A stretch of 64,000 bases of DNA from Pseudomonadota bacterium (GCA_023423275.1 JAFAFW010000053.1:1-64000); one strand, 5' to 3'. Counted from the stretch's first letter, positions 34,469 to 43,672 are shown. Notes: generated from the sequence alone by a model not told the origin. Made by a program: numbers and translations.

Positions 34469-37009
34469 ATGTTTCCAAGTATTCCGCGATTGCCCCGCTT
34501 GGCGTCTCTGCTCGTGGGCATCGGCGCTCTATTGTCAGTGCTGTCACCGGCACTGGGCCAGGAGCCGGCGCCTGCCGCATCACCTCCCTCACAGGAGCAG
34601 AGCCAACCCGCGCAGCCCGCACCGCCTCCGTCTCAGAACGAAGGAAGACCCAAGGACGACACGCCGCCACCATCCCTGGTCTATTCGGAAAAGATGGCGC
34701 AGGAGGTGTCACAGCTCACCGCCGCCATGGAGAATGCCGAAAAGGCGGTCGAGCGTGTGAAGGATCGGGACGGCGGACTCGCCGAGCAGCGTAACGAGAC
34801 TGAGCGCATCGAGGCCAAGGCCATCGAACTGGCGGGCGCGCTGCGGACACCGCTTCAAGCCGTGAAAGCACAGCTCGAAAAGCTTGGTCCCGCGCCGAAG
34901 GACAACGCCGCCGAGGCACCCTCTGTCGCAACCGAGCGCGCACGGCTGTCAGCCGTCCAGACCGATATGGAAGGCGCGATCAAAACCGCGGAGTTGATCC
35001 AGGTCCGCGCGCGTCAGTTGATCGGCCGGGTGCAGAATCTACGGCAGGCGAACTTCGCACGCGACTTGCTCCGTCGTTCGCCAAGCTTGCTGTCGCAGTC
35101 CGCCTGGCAAAGCGTGAGCCGGGAAGTGCCACGCGCGTGGGGGCAGATCACCGGGATCGCAACGAGTTGGTGGGCCGACGCAAAGGCTCATGCCTTTGCG
35201 CTTGCGGTCGTGCTGCTCGCTGCCGGAACGCTGCCCATCGCGATCGGCCGTTTCATGGCCCGCCTGCTTCGCCGGCGCACGCTGACAGCCTCCAAGCCGT
35301 CGCCGTTTTTCAGGCGAACCCGATCCGCAGGCGTGACCTTTCTCGCGCATGCGCTTCCCTTGGCAACCGCCGCCGGGATCGTCTACGCGGGAATGCTGTG
35401 GCTCGATCTGTTGACGTTCCCGGTCGGCAATCTGGCCGAAACCGTGCTCATGGGCGTTCTGTTCTATGTGGTCATCACCGCGTTGGCAGCCGCCATCCTG
35501 AAGCCGTGCCCGGCCACGCATCGCATGCTCACGATCCCCGACGCCAGCGTTTCGAAACTGTTCACATTGGCCCGGTGCTTCGCGGCTCTGTTCGCGATCG
35601 ACTACATCCTCACGGGTGTGGCGCGCATCTTGTTCCTGCCGTTTGAAATCGGCGTCGTGCAGGCCTCACTTTCAAGTCTGGCATTTGCCGCATTGCTGAT
35701 CGGTTTCGTCTCGACTCCCATCGTCGCGCCCCGGGAAACCGATATCGCCCCGCCCGATCCCCTGGCGCCGTCCTGGCTGAAGCTGCCGCTCGCCGGGCTG
35801 GCGGCCGCAATCGTCGTGACGACATTACTGGGCTTCGTGTCCCTCGGCCGCTTCATCGGCGGGCAGGTCACGCTGGTGGGTGCTGCCGCCCTCGCTCTCC
35901 TGCTTGCTCACCTCTCGTTCCGCAACATCGCCGAGCAGATCTCGGGAAGCGAGCGGGGTGTCGTGCTGGAAAACCGGCTGGGACTGGACCGCGAGCGAAC
36001 CAATTATTTTTCACAGATTCTCGTCTTCATTTTCGACACCGCCCTGGTGCTTGTCGCCATCCCCGTCCTGCTGCTGACCTGGGGATTTGCCGGGGATGAC
36101 ATTCTCGATTGGCTCAAAGTCGGCATGTTCGGCTTCGAGGTCGGCCAAGTCCGCATCTCCCTGGTCCGGATTCTGCTTGCCGCCGCCCTCTTCCTGATCG
36201 TCGTGTCCGGCACACGCATCGTGCAGCGTTGGCTGGACCGCTCGATCCTGCAGCCCGCGCGGGTCGACAGCGCCATTTCGCATTCGGTGCTGATGGGCAT
36301 CGGCTATGCCGGCATCGGCGCGGCGGCCCTTGCCGCACTGTCCTATGCAGGGCTCGACTTTACCCACCTCGCCATCGTCGCCGGTGCGCTGTCGGTCGGC
36401 ATCGGCTTCGGCCTGCAGGCCATTTTCAATAACTTCGTTTCTGGGATCATTCTGCTCGTCGAGCGTCCGATCAAGGTCGGCGACTGGATCATCGTCAACG
36501 GACGTGAAGGTTTCGTCCGCCGGATCAACGTGCGTGCAACAGAAATCGAGACTTTTGATCGCGCGAGCGTCATCGTCCCGAACTCGTCGCTCATTACCGG
36601 CGAAGTCACCAACCTCACGCACCGCAATGCGATGGGGCGCGTGCTGCTTAAGATCGGCGTCTCCTACAAAGCGGACCCCGAGAACGTGATCAAAATTCTG
36701 AAGGGGGTCGCTGAGAAATCGACATCCGTTCTGAAGCTTCCCGGACCCTGGGTCGGCTTCGACAGTTTCGGCGCGGACGCCATGGTCTTCACGGTCGTCG
36801 CGTTCGTGGCCGATGTGAGCCAGCGCGGCAACGTGCAGAGCGAGCTCCTGATTGGCATCAACAAGGCGTTTCGCGAGGCGGGCATCGAAATCCCCTACCC
36901 GCAGCACGATATTCACCTGCGCGATCTGGATGGCGTCCGCCAGATCCTCGCTGCCGCCATGGAAGCCCGGCGACAGGAAAAGGATATCGAGGCCGACGAG
37001 CCGACTTGA
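34469..37009 (+). CDS. DUF3772 / MscS-family mechanosensitive channel
   Basis: Large MscS-type channel of 846 residues. A signal peptide of about 30 residues ends near LSPALGQ, followed by a Pro/Ser/Gln-rich linker and a periplasmic coiled-coil domain (about 75-190, DUF3772-like). About ten membrane helices come next. The pore region is IVAGALSVGIGFGLQAIFNNFVSGIILLVERPIKVGDWI, the MscS core, and the cytoplasmic cage domain continues to the end (VRRINVRATEIETFDRASVIVPNS). The ATG at 34469 is preferred over a GTG at 34451 because GGAGG sits just before it. It would release osmolytes on osmotic downshock. Confidence 0.9.
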   Translation: MFPSIPRLPRLASLLVGIGALLSVLSPALGQEPAPAASPPSQEQSQPAQPAPPPSQNEGRPKDDTPPPSLVYSEKMAQEVSQLTAAMENAEKAVERVKDRDGGLAEQRNETERIEAKAIELAGALRTPLQAVKAQLEKLGPAPKDNAAEAPSVATERARLSAVQTDMEGAIKTAELIQVRARQLIGRVQNLRQANFARDLLRRSPSLLSQSAWQSVSREVPRAWGQITGIATSWWADAKAHAFALAVVLLAAGTLPIAIGRFMARLLRRRTLTASKPSPFFRRTRSAGVTFLAHALPLATAAGIVYAGMLWLDLLTFPVGNLAETVLMGVLFYVVITALAAAILKPCPATHRMLTIPDASVSKLFTLARCFAALFAIDYILTGVARILFLPFEIGVVQASLSSLAFAALLIGFVSTPIVAPRETDIAPPDPLAPSWLKLPLAGLAAAIVVTTLLGFVSLGRFIGGQVTLVGAAALALLLAHLSFRNIAEQISGSERGVVLENRLGLDRERTNYFSQILVFIFDTALVLVAIPVLLLTWGFAGDDILDWLKVGMFGFEVGQVRISLVRILLAAALFLIVVSGTRIVQRWLDRSILQPARVDSAISHSVLMGIGYAGIGAAALAALSYAGLDFTHLAIVAGALSVGIGFGLQAIFNNFVSGIILLVERPIKVGDWIIVNGREGFVRRINVRATEIETFDRASVIVPNSSLITGEVTNLTHRNAMGRVLLKIGVSYKADPENVIKILKGVAEKSTSVLKLPGPWVGFDSFGADAMVFTVVAFVADVSQRGNVQSELLIGINKAFREAGIEIPYPQHDIHLRDLDGVRQILAAAMEARRQEKDIEADEPT

Positions 37010-37035
37010 GCTGATGAGGTCTCCACGCGCCCAAA

Positions 37036-37073
37036 CGCCGTCTTACCCGGACGTCGCCCGGCACAAGACGGCG
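37036..37073. terminator. Hairpin between convergent MscS and dksA genes
   Basis: CGCCGTCTT at 37036-37044 pairs exactly with AAGACGGCG at 37065-37073, and the 20-base spacer contains a further CCGG/CCGG pairing. No clear T run follows on either strand. Its place between two convergent stop codons suggests a shared, probably Rho-assisted or weak, terminator. Confidence 0.45.
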
Positions 37074-37088
37074 CGACGATAGGCAGCC

Positions 37089-37577
37089 CTAGTCTTCCCT
37101 GTAAACGCGTTCACGCCGTTCGTGGCGCTCCTGCGCTTCGAGGCTGAGAGTTGCAATCGGCCTTGCATCGAGACGGCGCAATCCGATCGGCTCGCCCGTC
37201 TCTTCGCAATAACCGTAGGTCCCATCCTCAATGCGGGCGAGTGCCGCGTCGATCTTGGCGATCAGCTTGCGATGGCGATCACGCGCCCGCAGTTCGAGCG
37301 CACGATCGGTCTCGGACGTCGCGCGATCTGCGAGGTCTGCATGCTGCGTGGAATCGGTATGCAATCCCTGCAGCGTCTCACGCGTCTGGAGGACGATCTC
37401 CTCCTTCCAGTGCAGCAGCTTGTGCCGGAAGTAGGCCCGCTGCCGCTCGTTCATGAAAGGCTCGTCTTCAGACGGGCGGTAGTTTTCCGGCAGCAACAGG
37501 CCGGCCAATGTTGCGTCCGCCTTCGTGGCTTTCGATTTCGCCTTGGCGTCCGACTTGCGGTCCCGTGTAGTGCTCAT
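37089..37577 (-). CDS. dksA: RNA polymerase-binding regulator DksA (single-cysteine type)
   Basis: Transcription factor of 162 residues that enters the RNA polymerase secondary channel and works with ppGpp. The coiled coil spans about residues 43-118 and carries the tip motif D81-x2-D84-x-A86 (HADLADRATSE). The zinc-finger region reads YGYCEETGEPIGLRRL and then ARPIATLSLEAQERHERRE, keeping only Cys124 of the four cysteines of E. coli DksA. This is usual for alphaproteobacterial DksA and means no zinc is bound. The N-terminal 25 residues are lysine-rich. Confidence 0.94.
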   Translation of the reverse strand: MSTTRDRKSDAKAKSKATKADATLAGLLLPENYRPSEDEPFMNERQRAYFRHKLLHWKEEIVLQTRETLQGLHTDSTQHADLADRATSETDRALELRARDRHRKLIAKIDAALARIEDGTYGYCEETGEPIGLRRLDARPIATLSLEAQERHERRERVYRED

Positions 37578-38047
37578 CGTGGTCCTGCAAATGAGGGCTC
37601 GAGCGCAGTAACGGTCGACTCGTGCACGGTGGCATAACTTCGCCCGCTTTTAGCTCGGCAACTCGGCAAGTCAAGATTTTAGCTTGTCCGGATCGGGAGT
37701 TGGCGCGGGCGAGCCATGCCAGCTTCGCAGATCGCCGAAAAACCAACAGGTTGTTTCCCTACACATATACACGTTTACGTTGTATTTAGATGTTTCCGCT
37801 ATCTTGAGGTGGCTCGGGCGTGAGGCACCGGCGGGAGCTTGATCGCAGCAAGTCTTCTTCCGAGACGCCCGGGCGCCCTCTCTGGAGGGGCCGGCGGTAT
37901 TCTCGCTGCCGCCGGCCCGCCAGCGATCGGCGCGCGCCCGAACCGGAGCGCATTCAGCGTCCTTCTCCCGGTCCGCCTGACCTTGCTGAGGCCCGGACAC
38001 CTCTCTAAGGTCTCCGCGCCGGCAAGCACCGAGGGGGCGCTAACAAC
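37578..38047. promoter_or_regulatory. Gene-free divergent region between dksA and moxR
   Basis: 470 bases without a convincing gene. The part near 37755-37800 is AT-rich and is the likely promoter area. A strong perfect hairpin, GGGCCGGCGG at 37888-37897 with CCGCCGGCCC at 37909-37918, lies in the leader of the MoxR gene. I see no tRNA or known RNA family. Confidence 0.4.
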
Positions 38048-38905
38048 GTGACGACGCGATTCAACGGAACCGAGAATTACATTGCGACCGAGGATCTGAC
38101 GGTCGCCGTCAACGCGGCCGTCACCCTGCAGCGCCCTCTGCTTGTCAAAGGAGAGCCAGGAACAGGGAAAACGATGCTCGCACTGGAAGTGGCACGCGCG
38201 CTCGGCGTGCCGATCCTCGAATGGCACATCAAATCCACCACCAAGGCCCAGCAGGGGCTTTACGAGTACGACGCCGTCAGCCGCCTGCGCGACAGTCAGC
38301 TCGGCGATGCGCGCGTGAAAGACATCGCCAACTACATTCGTCGCGGCAAGCTCTGGGAGGCGTTCGAAGCGGACGTCCGCCCCGTGCTGCTGATCGATGA
38401 AATCGACAAAGCCGATATCGAGTTTCCGAACGACCTGCTGCAGGAACTCGATCGGATGGAATTCTACGTCTACGAGACAGGCGAGACGATCAAGGCGCGT
38501 AACCGACCAATCGTCATCATCACGTCCAACAACGAGAAGGAGCTGCCCGATGCGTTCCTGCGTCGTTGTTTCTTCCACTATATCCGGTTTCCGGACGCCG
38601 AGACGATGCGCCAGATCGTGGACGTCCACTTCCCCAATATCAAATCGCATCTGGTCTCGGAAGCGCTGCAGATCTTCTACGACATCCGCGATGTGCCCGG
38701 CCTGAAGAAGAAGCCTTCGACGTCGGAGCTTCTCGACTGGATCAAGCTGCTGCTGAATGAGGATATCACCGCAGAAACCCTGCGCGAGAGCGATCCGAGG
38801 AAGTTGATCCCGCCGCTTGCCGGCGCTCTCATCAAGAACGAGCAGGACGTGCACCTGTTCGAGCGGCTGGCCTTCATGAGTCGCCGCAAGGACACACGCG
38901 GCTAG
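38048..38905 (+). CDS. MoxR-family AAA+ ATPase
   Basis: AAA+ ATPase of 285 residues in the cytoplasm, of the MoxR group that acts as a chaperone for metal or cofactor insertion. Walker A is GEPGTGKTMLALEVA (about residues 36-50), Walker B is VLLIDEIDKADIEF, sensor 1 is IITSNNEKELPDAF, with an arginine-rich AFLRRCFFHYI finger. LLDWIKLLLNEDI lies in the C-terminal helical part. The start is GTG. These genes usually precede a VWA-domain (CoxE-like) gene; here the next gene is unrelated, so the partner is missing or encoded elsewhere. Confidence 0.9.
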   Translation: MTTRFNGTENYIATEDLTVAVNAAVTLQRPLLVKGEPGTGKTMLALEVARALGVPILEWHIKSTTKAQQGLYEYDAVSRLRDSQLGDARVKDIANYIRRGKLWEAFEADVRPVLLIDEIDKADIEFPNDLLQELDRMEFYVYETGETIKARNRPIVIITSNNEKELPDAFLRRCFFHYIRFPDAETMRQIVDVHFPNIKSHLVSEALQIFYDIRDVPGLKKKPSTSELLDWIKLLLNEDITAETLRESDPRKLIPPLAGALIKNEQDVHLFERLAFMSRRKDTRG

Positions 38906-39015
38906 ATGCGTATTAAAATCGCGACCGACCTCGGTTTGGTCGCATTCTCATCTCATCCGGGGGCGCATCAACCTATCAGCCATGCAGCGATGCAGACCTT
39001 TGGGGGAGGACAAAC

Positions 39016-39699
39016 GTGTGTGCGAAATCAGTGGCGCAGCAAATGGCTGAGGACAGCGCCGTATCAAGCTTGCCGGAGGCCGCCTCGCACGGCGGCACGG
39101 TCGCCACGATCGTCTCGCTATGCGCTTTCGTGTTCTCGGGCTTCAGCCTCTATGAAAGCACACTGAAGCAGCCGCAGCTCGAAACGTTCGTACCGCCCGT
39201 CATCCACTACGGCCGCGACGGCGGCGGCAGCACAGAGGTTTTTGCAGTACCGATCACCGTCACCAACGACGGCGCGCGCACGTCAACCGTGCTCTCCATG
39301 GAACTCGACGTCACTGACAGCTCGGGAAAAACGAAGCGTTATTACAGCGCCTATCTCGGAGAGCATCCGCGCGATTCCAGCGCCGTGAACCGCGCCTTTG
39401 CTCCCGCGACGATCAACGGACGTGACGTCTTTAGCGAGACCGTTCGCTTCTATCCGATGGGAAACCCGCTGCCGGCCCTGGTTTCCGATGCCGGCACCTA
39501 CAAATTCAAGCTCACGCTGCGGACAGCCCGGCCCAGCGATCCGGATCTGCTCGATCAGTACTTGCGCAAGGAGCCGGTCCCGATCGGCTTCGAGCTGACG
39601 CTGCCCTGGTTTTCCGATCAGCAGCTCAATTTCCGGCGTGCCACCATTGCCATGCACCAGAAAGACTGGCAGCCGACGATGGGCGGTGGCGCGAACTGA
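39016..39699 (+). CDS. Hypothetical membrane-anchored protein
   Basis: Unrecognised protein of 227 residues with a GTG start. One membrane helix near residues 26-46 (GTVATIVSLCAFVFSGFSLYE) follows a short cytoplasmic start. The rest is an extracytoplasmic beta-rich domain (VFAVPITVTNDGARTSTVLSM, YKFKLTLRTARPSD), with an immunoglobulin-like feel. It follows the MoxR gene by 110 bases on the same strand; a hairpin follows it. Function unknown. Confidence 0.65.
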   Translation: MCAKSVAQQMAEDSAVSSLPEAASHGGTVATIVSLCAFVFSGFSLYESTLKQPQLETFVPPVIHYGRDGGGSTEVFAVPITVTNDGARTSTVLSMELDVTDSSGKTKRYYSAYLGEHPRDSSAVNRAFAPATINGRDVFSETVRFYPMGNPLPALVSDAGTYKFKLTLRTARPSDPDLLDQYLRKEPVPIGFELTLPWFSDQQLNFRRATIAMHQKDWQPTMGGGAN

Positions 39700-39730
39700 A
39701 GCTGGGCGATAGCGGGCCGACGGAGAAGAA

Positions 39731-39781
39731 AAGATGGCTGGCACGCTCGTAGTAGGAGCGTGCCCGGACGGCCGCCATCTT
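39731..39781. terminator. Nested hairpin between convergent genes
   Basis: An outer stem AAGATGGC (39731-39738) pairs with GCCATCTT (39774-39781). An inner perfect stem GGCACGCTC (39740-39748) pairs with GAGCGTGCC (39756-39764) around a 7-base loop. No T run follows on the plus strand. It lies between the stop of the hypothetical protein and the stop of the SGNH gene, so a bidirectional terminator is the likely role. Confidence 0.5.
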
Positions 39782-39834
39782 CAACCCTCGCCCCCCCAGC
39801 CTCTCCACCGCCCCCGCATGCACTGCAGTGTTCA

Positions 39835-41775
39835 CTAATTGGGCTCTGCAAATTGCCCTAGCGCGGCGTCAGCGCGCCTGGCCTCGGAGATTGAATCATA
39901 CTTCGACAACACACGGCGCGCCTGATCCGCCACAGCGTCAGCCATCGCCGCCTGCCCCTCGGCTGTCGGGTGAAACGCGCCCGAATAGGTCGATGCCAGC
40001 ACGAGCTGGAACCACGCCAGCGTCTTGACCTGCAACACGCGCTCCAGCAGCGATGCTGCGACGTGGAAATTACCGGTCATGAAGGCGTCGTTAGGCGTGC
40101 GGAACCAGCGTTGCCGTGAGCTGTAGGGCCGGTAATCGGCTGGGTTGTAGGGCTGCCAGATGCCCCCGACCTTACGCGGCAATCGCAGATCGTCCGCGGT
40201 GGAGAAGGCAGAATCCGTCCAGCCCGCGCAGATGCCGCGGCCCAGAAAGTCCTTGCGGTGCCGCTCGACATAGGTCCAGCCATGCTCGCGGGCGGCTTTG
40301 CCCATGATCGTGTTGAGACGCCCCGCGAGTTCGCTGCTTTCCCGGGTCTTTTCGGCGCTGAGGCGGAAATCGCGCAGCACGTCCATGCCGGCGCGGCCAT
40401 CAGGACAGACCGTGCTGCCGTCTTCCAGCAGCGCGAGCCCCGGATAAGCCGTCAGGACGATGCGATCGCTCTCATCCCAGGGAATGTGCAAAATGTAGCG
40501 CAGAGCCCTGTTCAGCGACTTGTAGCGGGCATCGAGCAACTGCAGACGCCCTCCGCCGGTCGAAATCCCCTCGATCTGTCCCAGCCAGCCACCCAGTCGT
40601 TTCAGCGAGGACTTGTCGGCCAGCACGGCGTCCGCGACCAGCCGCGAGAATCCGACGTCATTGCCGCCGATCGACAGCATCAGAAGGTCGATCTTGCGCG
40701 CGTTCTCGGTGTCGCATTTGCGCAGCCTCAGACCCTTGAGCTCAGGAATCTTGCCGACCAGATGATAGGCTTCCGGCAACTCGTGGACGGGCGCCTTGTG
40801 TTGACCGCATTGCGCGTCGGCGATCGCCGAAATCTGCGACCACTCCGGCGGGTTGGGCACCCATTCGTTGCCCTTGTAACGCAGGAACAGGCCTGTCGTG
40901 ACCTCGGCGCCGGAACACGCGACCCCGACGAACGTGACAGCCCGGTGAGGATCTTCCAATGAAATTTGCAGCGCCGCGCGAAGCTGATGCGAGTAGAGGG
41001 AGCGGTGGCAGGCCTGATCCAGCCAGCGCGCGTTCTCCCGGATGAATCGCGCGTCGCCCACCTGATCCCAACTGCCGACGCGGGCCGGATACCCTTCCAG
41101 ATCGCCACCGTAGCTGGCGCTGCGTTCGCGAGAGAACCGCACGGGAAGATCGGGATTGCCCTCGCCAGACGCAAAGCTGTCGCCCATGCCGACGATGAAC
41201 AGGTCGCGAACCCGTGCATCGGTGGTTGCGATCTCCCGTCCGCCGATTTCGACGCTCACGCTCGCGCCTTCCGGATAGGGAATCTGCAGTTTGACCGGCT
41301 CGTTACAGGAACGCGTGATCGCTTGACCACGCCGCGCATCGCGACCGTTTGGCGCCGTCAGCCACGTACAATCGACAGCGCCGATGTCGGAAGGGACACC
41401 CGTAAGCCCGGCAACAATTGCATGCGACTTGGGATTTACGTAATCCCGCCCGCCTGGGCAGATGTGCTGGTTTTCCTCCGCCTGCCAACAGGTGCGGCCG
41501 AGAACGATCGAGCTCCAGCCGTCGGCGTGCCGTGCAGCCAGAACGCGCTCGGCCGACAGGATGGGCGAACGGTGCTGGTCATCGCTCAACGACTCGAAAA
41601 CGGCGCGATGCACCTGCGTATCGGACGGATCGGCGAAGAACCGAAACGGATTTTCGAGGCGCCACGAGATTTGAGGTTGCGGTCCGGCTTGCGCCATGGC
41701 GAGCCCGGGCGTAAACGCGGCAGCCGCAAGAATGGCCAGAATACCGGCCAGCCGGCTCATCTTCGGCATGTGCAC
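39835..41775 (-). CDS. Exported SGNH/GDSL-type hydrolase
   Basis: Secreted esterase-like protein of 646 residues. The signal peptide ends near GLAMAQA (about residue 29). The catalytic blocks of the SGNH fold are visible: block I VGMGDSFASGEGNPD with Ser200, block III SIGGNDVGFS with the oxyanion Gly-Asn, and block V AFHPTAEGQ with His602. The Asp that normally comes three residues before this His is missing, as in several two-residue-dyad members. Several cysteines (QACHRS, VACSGAE, RKCDTE, STVCPDG) suggest periplasmic disulfides. It ends the long yajC-sec gene line. The substrate, perhaps a lipid or acylated glycan, is not known. Confidence 0.8.
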   Translation of the reverse strand: MHMPKMSRLAGILAILAAAAFTPGLAMAQAGPQPQISWRLENPFRFFADPSDTQVHRAVFESLSDDQHRSPILSAERVLAARHADGWSSIVLGRTCWQAEENQHICPGGRDYVNPKSHAIVAGLTGVPSDIGAVDCTWLTAPNGRDARRGQAITRSCNEPVKLQIPYPEGASVSVEIGGREIATTDARVRDLFIVGMGDSFASGEGNPDLPVRFSRERSASYGGDLEGYPARVGSWDQVGDARFIRENARWLDQACHRSLYSHQLRAALQISLEDPHRAVTFVGVACSGAEVTTGLFLRYKGNEWVPNPPEWSQISAIADAQCGQHKAPVHELPEAYHLVGKIPELKGLRLRKCDTENARKIDLLMLSIGGNDVGFSRLVADAVLADKSSLKRLGGWLGQIEGISTGGGRLQLLDARYKSLNRALRYILHIPWDESDRIVLTAYPGLALLEDGSTVCPDGRAGMDVLRDFRLSAEKTRESSELAGRLNTIMGKAAREHGWTYVERHRKDFLGRGICAGWTDSAFSTADDLRLPRKVGGIWQPYNPADYRPYSSRQRWFRTPNDAFMTGNFHVAASLLERVLQVKTLAWFQLVLASTYSGAFHPTAEGQAAMADAVADQARRVLSKYDSISEARRADAALGQFAEPN

Positions 41776-41808
41776 ATCTCACCCCCGTTCGGCGGGCGTC
41801 CAGCCTGA

Positions 41809-42675
41809 TCAGAAGCGTCCCGTCATGTAGCTGCGCCACAGACACCAGACACGGCGCATCGGCGGGATGTCGACCGGGTCGCGGAGCTGATCACGCCCCG
41901 GCTTCTCAAAAGCGCGCAAATAGGGCTCTACGACGGCGAGCGGCAAGAGTGCGACATGCTGCACGCCTCGTAAATCGGTCCTGAGCCGGCGAATTTCGAT
42001 CATATTTTTGCGAGCATCGGCGGCGAGAGCGCTGAAAATGGGGTGCAGCCGCCCCGAGGGTGGCCCTGCCTTGTACTCGGCCAGGGACAAATCAGCCTCT
42101 TCCAGCCGGCTCAAGGGAATGAGCGTCCGCCCTTGAGCCCACAGGGCCGGCGTTTCCAGCAGCAATCGCGCCAGGCCATAGGCCTTGCCGGCGACCCCGG
42201 CCAGACGCCGCGCACTGCCGTTGTCGCTGCCCAGAACGCGCAGAGCCAGTTCGAACAATGCGCCTTCGGTCTTGGCCAGTTGCGCCGTCAGCATCTGGTC
42301 ATTGGCAAGCGGCTCATCCGCGAGGCCGAACGCCTGAGCATCCACGAAGCCAATCAAAAGGTGTTTCGGCAAGCCATGCCGGGACAACGCCGACCGCAAG
42401 GCATCCGCGATCGGATGCCCCGTGGGTGGGCTCTCCTGCGGTGCGAGAATGGCATCCCGCCACCACTGCAGGCGGATCTCCCCCATCATCGGTTCGTGAA
42501 CATAGGCGGGAATCCGGGCGATCTCGCCGGCGAACGCGGCCAAAGCGATGAGATCTGCGCGAACATTGCGCGGGCCGAGCAACGCGGCCAGATAGCGGTC
42601 GCGCTCCCACGCCCGCGCTGTCAGCCGGAGCATGCTGTCGTCCGGCGTGGCGCGGTGCGTATCGGCCAGGCTCAC
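41809..42675 (-). CDS. Squalene/phytoene synthase-family protein, NDUFAF6-like
   Basis: Protein of 288 residues with the trans-isoprenyl synthase fold but without the two Asp-rich DxxxD motifs needed for catalysis. The motif GEIRLQWWRDAI (about residues 65-76) corresponds to IGLMRMQFWKKTV of human NDUFAF6, a complex I assembly factor of the same fold. KAYGLARLLLE and FSALAADARKNM follow the family pattern. The C-terminus MRRVWCLWRSYMTGRF also resembles NDUFAF6. It lies one base after the preceding membrane-protein gene and near the NDUFAF3-type gene, which supports a role in membrane complex assembly. Confidence 0.8.
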   Translation of the reverse strand: MSLADTHRATPDDSMLRLTARAWERDRYLAALLGPRNVRADLIALAAFAGEIARIPAYVHEPMMGEIRLQWWRDAILAPQESPPTGHPIADALRSALSRHGLPKHLLIGFVDAQAFGLADEPLANDQMLTAQLAKTEGALFELALRVLGSDNGSARRLAGVAGKAYGLARLLLETPALWAQGRTLIPLSRLEEADLSLAEYKAGPPSGRLHPIFSALAADARKNMIEIRRLRTDLRGVQHVALLPLAVVEPYLRAFEKPGRDQLRDPVDIPPMRRVWCLWRSYMTGRF

Positions 42676-42676
42676 G

Positions 42677-43279
42677 TCAGTAAAGATGCGCCGCGGCGAC
42701 CATCAGAAACGTCACCGGGATCGAAAGAATGAGATTGAAGCGCGCGAAGATCTTGATCTGCTGACGAGCCTGATCCTTCACGGCGGCATCGCCCGGCACC
42801 TGCCCCAGAACGATCTGCAAGTTCGGCCAGATGATGAAATGCACGAACGCCCACATCGCCAATCCGCCGAGGATGCCGAGCCACAACAGCAACGTCCGCG
42901 ACGGCGGGATATAGACCTCGGTCGGAAACACGAACGAGCCCAGCAGATAACCACTGCTGAACAGCAGCAGCACACCACTCAGCAGCGTCAGATGTGAAGC
43001 ATGGCGGAACGAGTGCGCAACGCGCGGCACGACAAGCGTCATCAGGCTGCGACGGCCGGCGTCGTCGGCGGATTGGAGGGCGGAGAGCTGGATGAAATTG
43101 ACGAACCAGATCAGGCCGACCCACAGGATACCTGCAAACACATGCACCCAGCGCAACAGGAAGGATATGAAACCGAGGGCATCCGCGCCCTCGATCGCGA
43201 GCCAGAGCACGGCGATCACCGCCGTCAGCCCGGCCCCCGTCAACAAAGCGCGTGCAGGCGTGTCCGTCATGGCCTTCAT
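42677..43279 (-). CDS. Membrane protein, urate-hydroxylase-like (PuuD-type N-domain)
   Basis: Inner-membrane protein of 200 residues with about five helices. LRWVHVFAGILWVGLIWFVNFIQ, with a buried His, and FRHASHLTLLSGVLLL resemble the membrane domain of PuuD-like urate hydroxylases; the C-terminal cytochrome c domain of those enzymes is absent. The late VHFIIWPNLQIVLGQ is also typical. The ATG at 43279 is preceded by GGAGG. It sits between the Mth938-like and NDUFAF6-like genes. Heme binding through the histidines is possible; function unknown. Confidence 0.65.
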   Translation of the reverse strand: MKAMTDTPARALLTGAGLTAVIAVLWLAIEGADALGFISFLLRWVHVFAGILWVGLIWFVNFIQLSALQSADDAGRRSLMTLVVPRVAHSFRHASHLTLLSGVLLLFSSGYLLGSFVFPTEVYIPPSRTLLLWLGILGGLAMWAFVHFIIWPNLQIVLGQVPGDAAVKDQARQQIKIFARFNLILSIPVTFLMVAAAHLY

Positions 43280-43294
43280 GTCTGCACCTCCCTC

Positions 43295-43672
43295 TCAATC
43301 GACGGCGATCAGCGCTGCGGCAACCGGTCGGCGCTCAGCGAGCAAGACGTTATAGGTACGGCATGCGGCGCCAGTGTCCATCGGCTCAAGACCAAGCCCC
43401 GCCGCCTCAAAGCCGTTGCGCAGTTTCAGCGACGGAAAAACCTGCATGCGTCCCGTCCCCAGCAGCACGAACAAGATGCCACTTTTGTCAGCCAGGATAC
43501 GATCGAAAGCCGAAAGCTCAAACTCGGACGGTGAAGTGACATCCCACGCGAAGATGCCGCTGGGCAGGCATAGAATAGAGCCCTTGTGGCTCATGTCCGC
43601 GAAACGGAATCCCCCATTGCCATAGGCATCGATGGGAGCCTGGTATGGATACCGCGCGGAACCATCCGGCAT
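43295..43672 (-). CDS. Mth938-like (DUF498) protein, NDUFAF3 family
   Basis: Protein of 125 residues. GGFRFADMSHKGSILCLPSGIFAWDV is the conserved start of the Mth938/DUF498 fold, followed by LFVLLGTGRMQVFPSLKLR and the late ACRTYNVLLAERRPVAAALI. Human NDUFAF3, a complex I assembly factor, belongs to this family. The gene follows secF by 46 bases on the same strand, which is a typical alphaproteobacterial order. It has no signal peptide and is presumably cytoplasmic or membrane-associated. Confidence 0.88.
   Translation of the reverse strand: MPDGSARYPYQAPIDAYGNGGFRFADMSHKGSILCLPSGIFAWDVTSPSEFELSAFDRILADKSGILFVLLGTGRMQVFPSLKLRNGFEAAGLGLEPMDTGAACRTYNVLLAERRPVAAALIAVD

Noticed and set aside
37671..38000. 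Minus-strand frame of 109 codons between dksA and moxR.
   Set aside because: Composition is biased by GC-rich hairpins, and no domain or ribosome-binding site supports it; the region is better explained as divergent promoters and leader.
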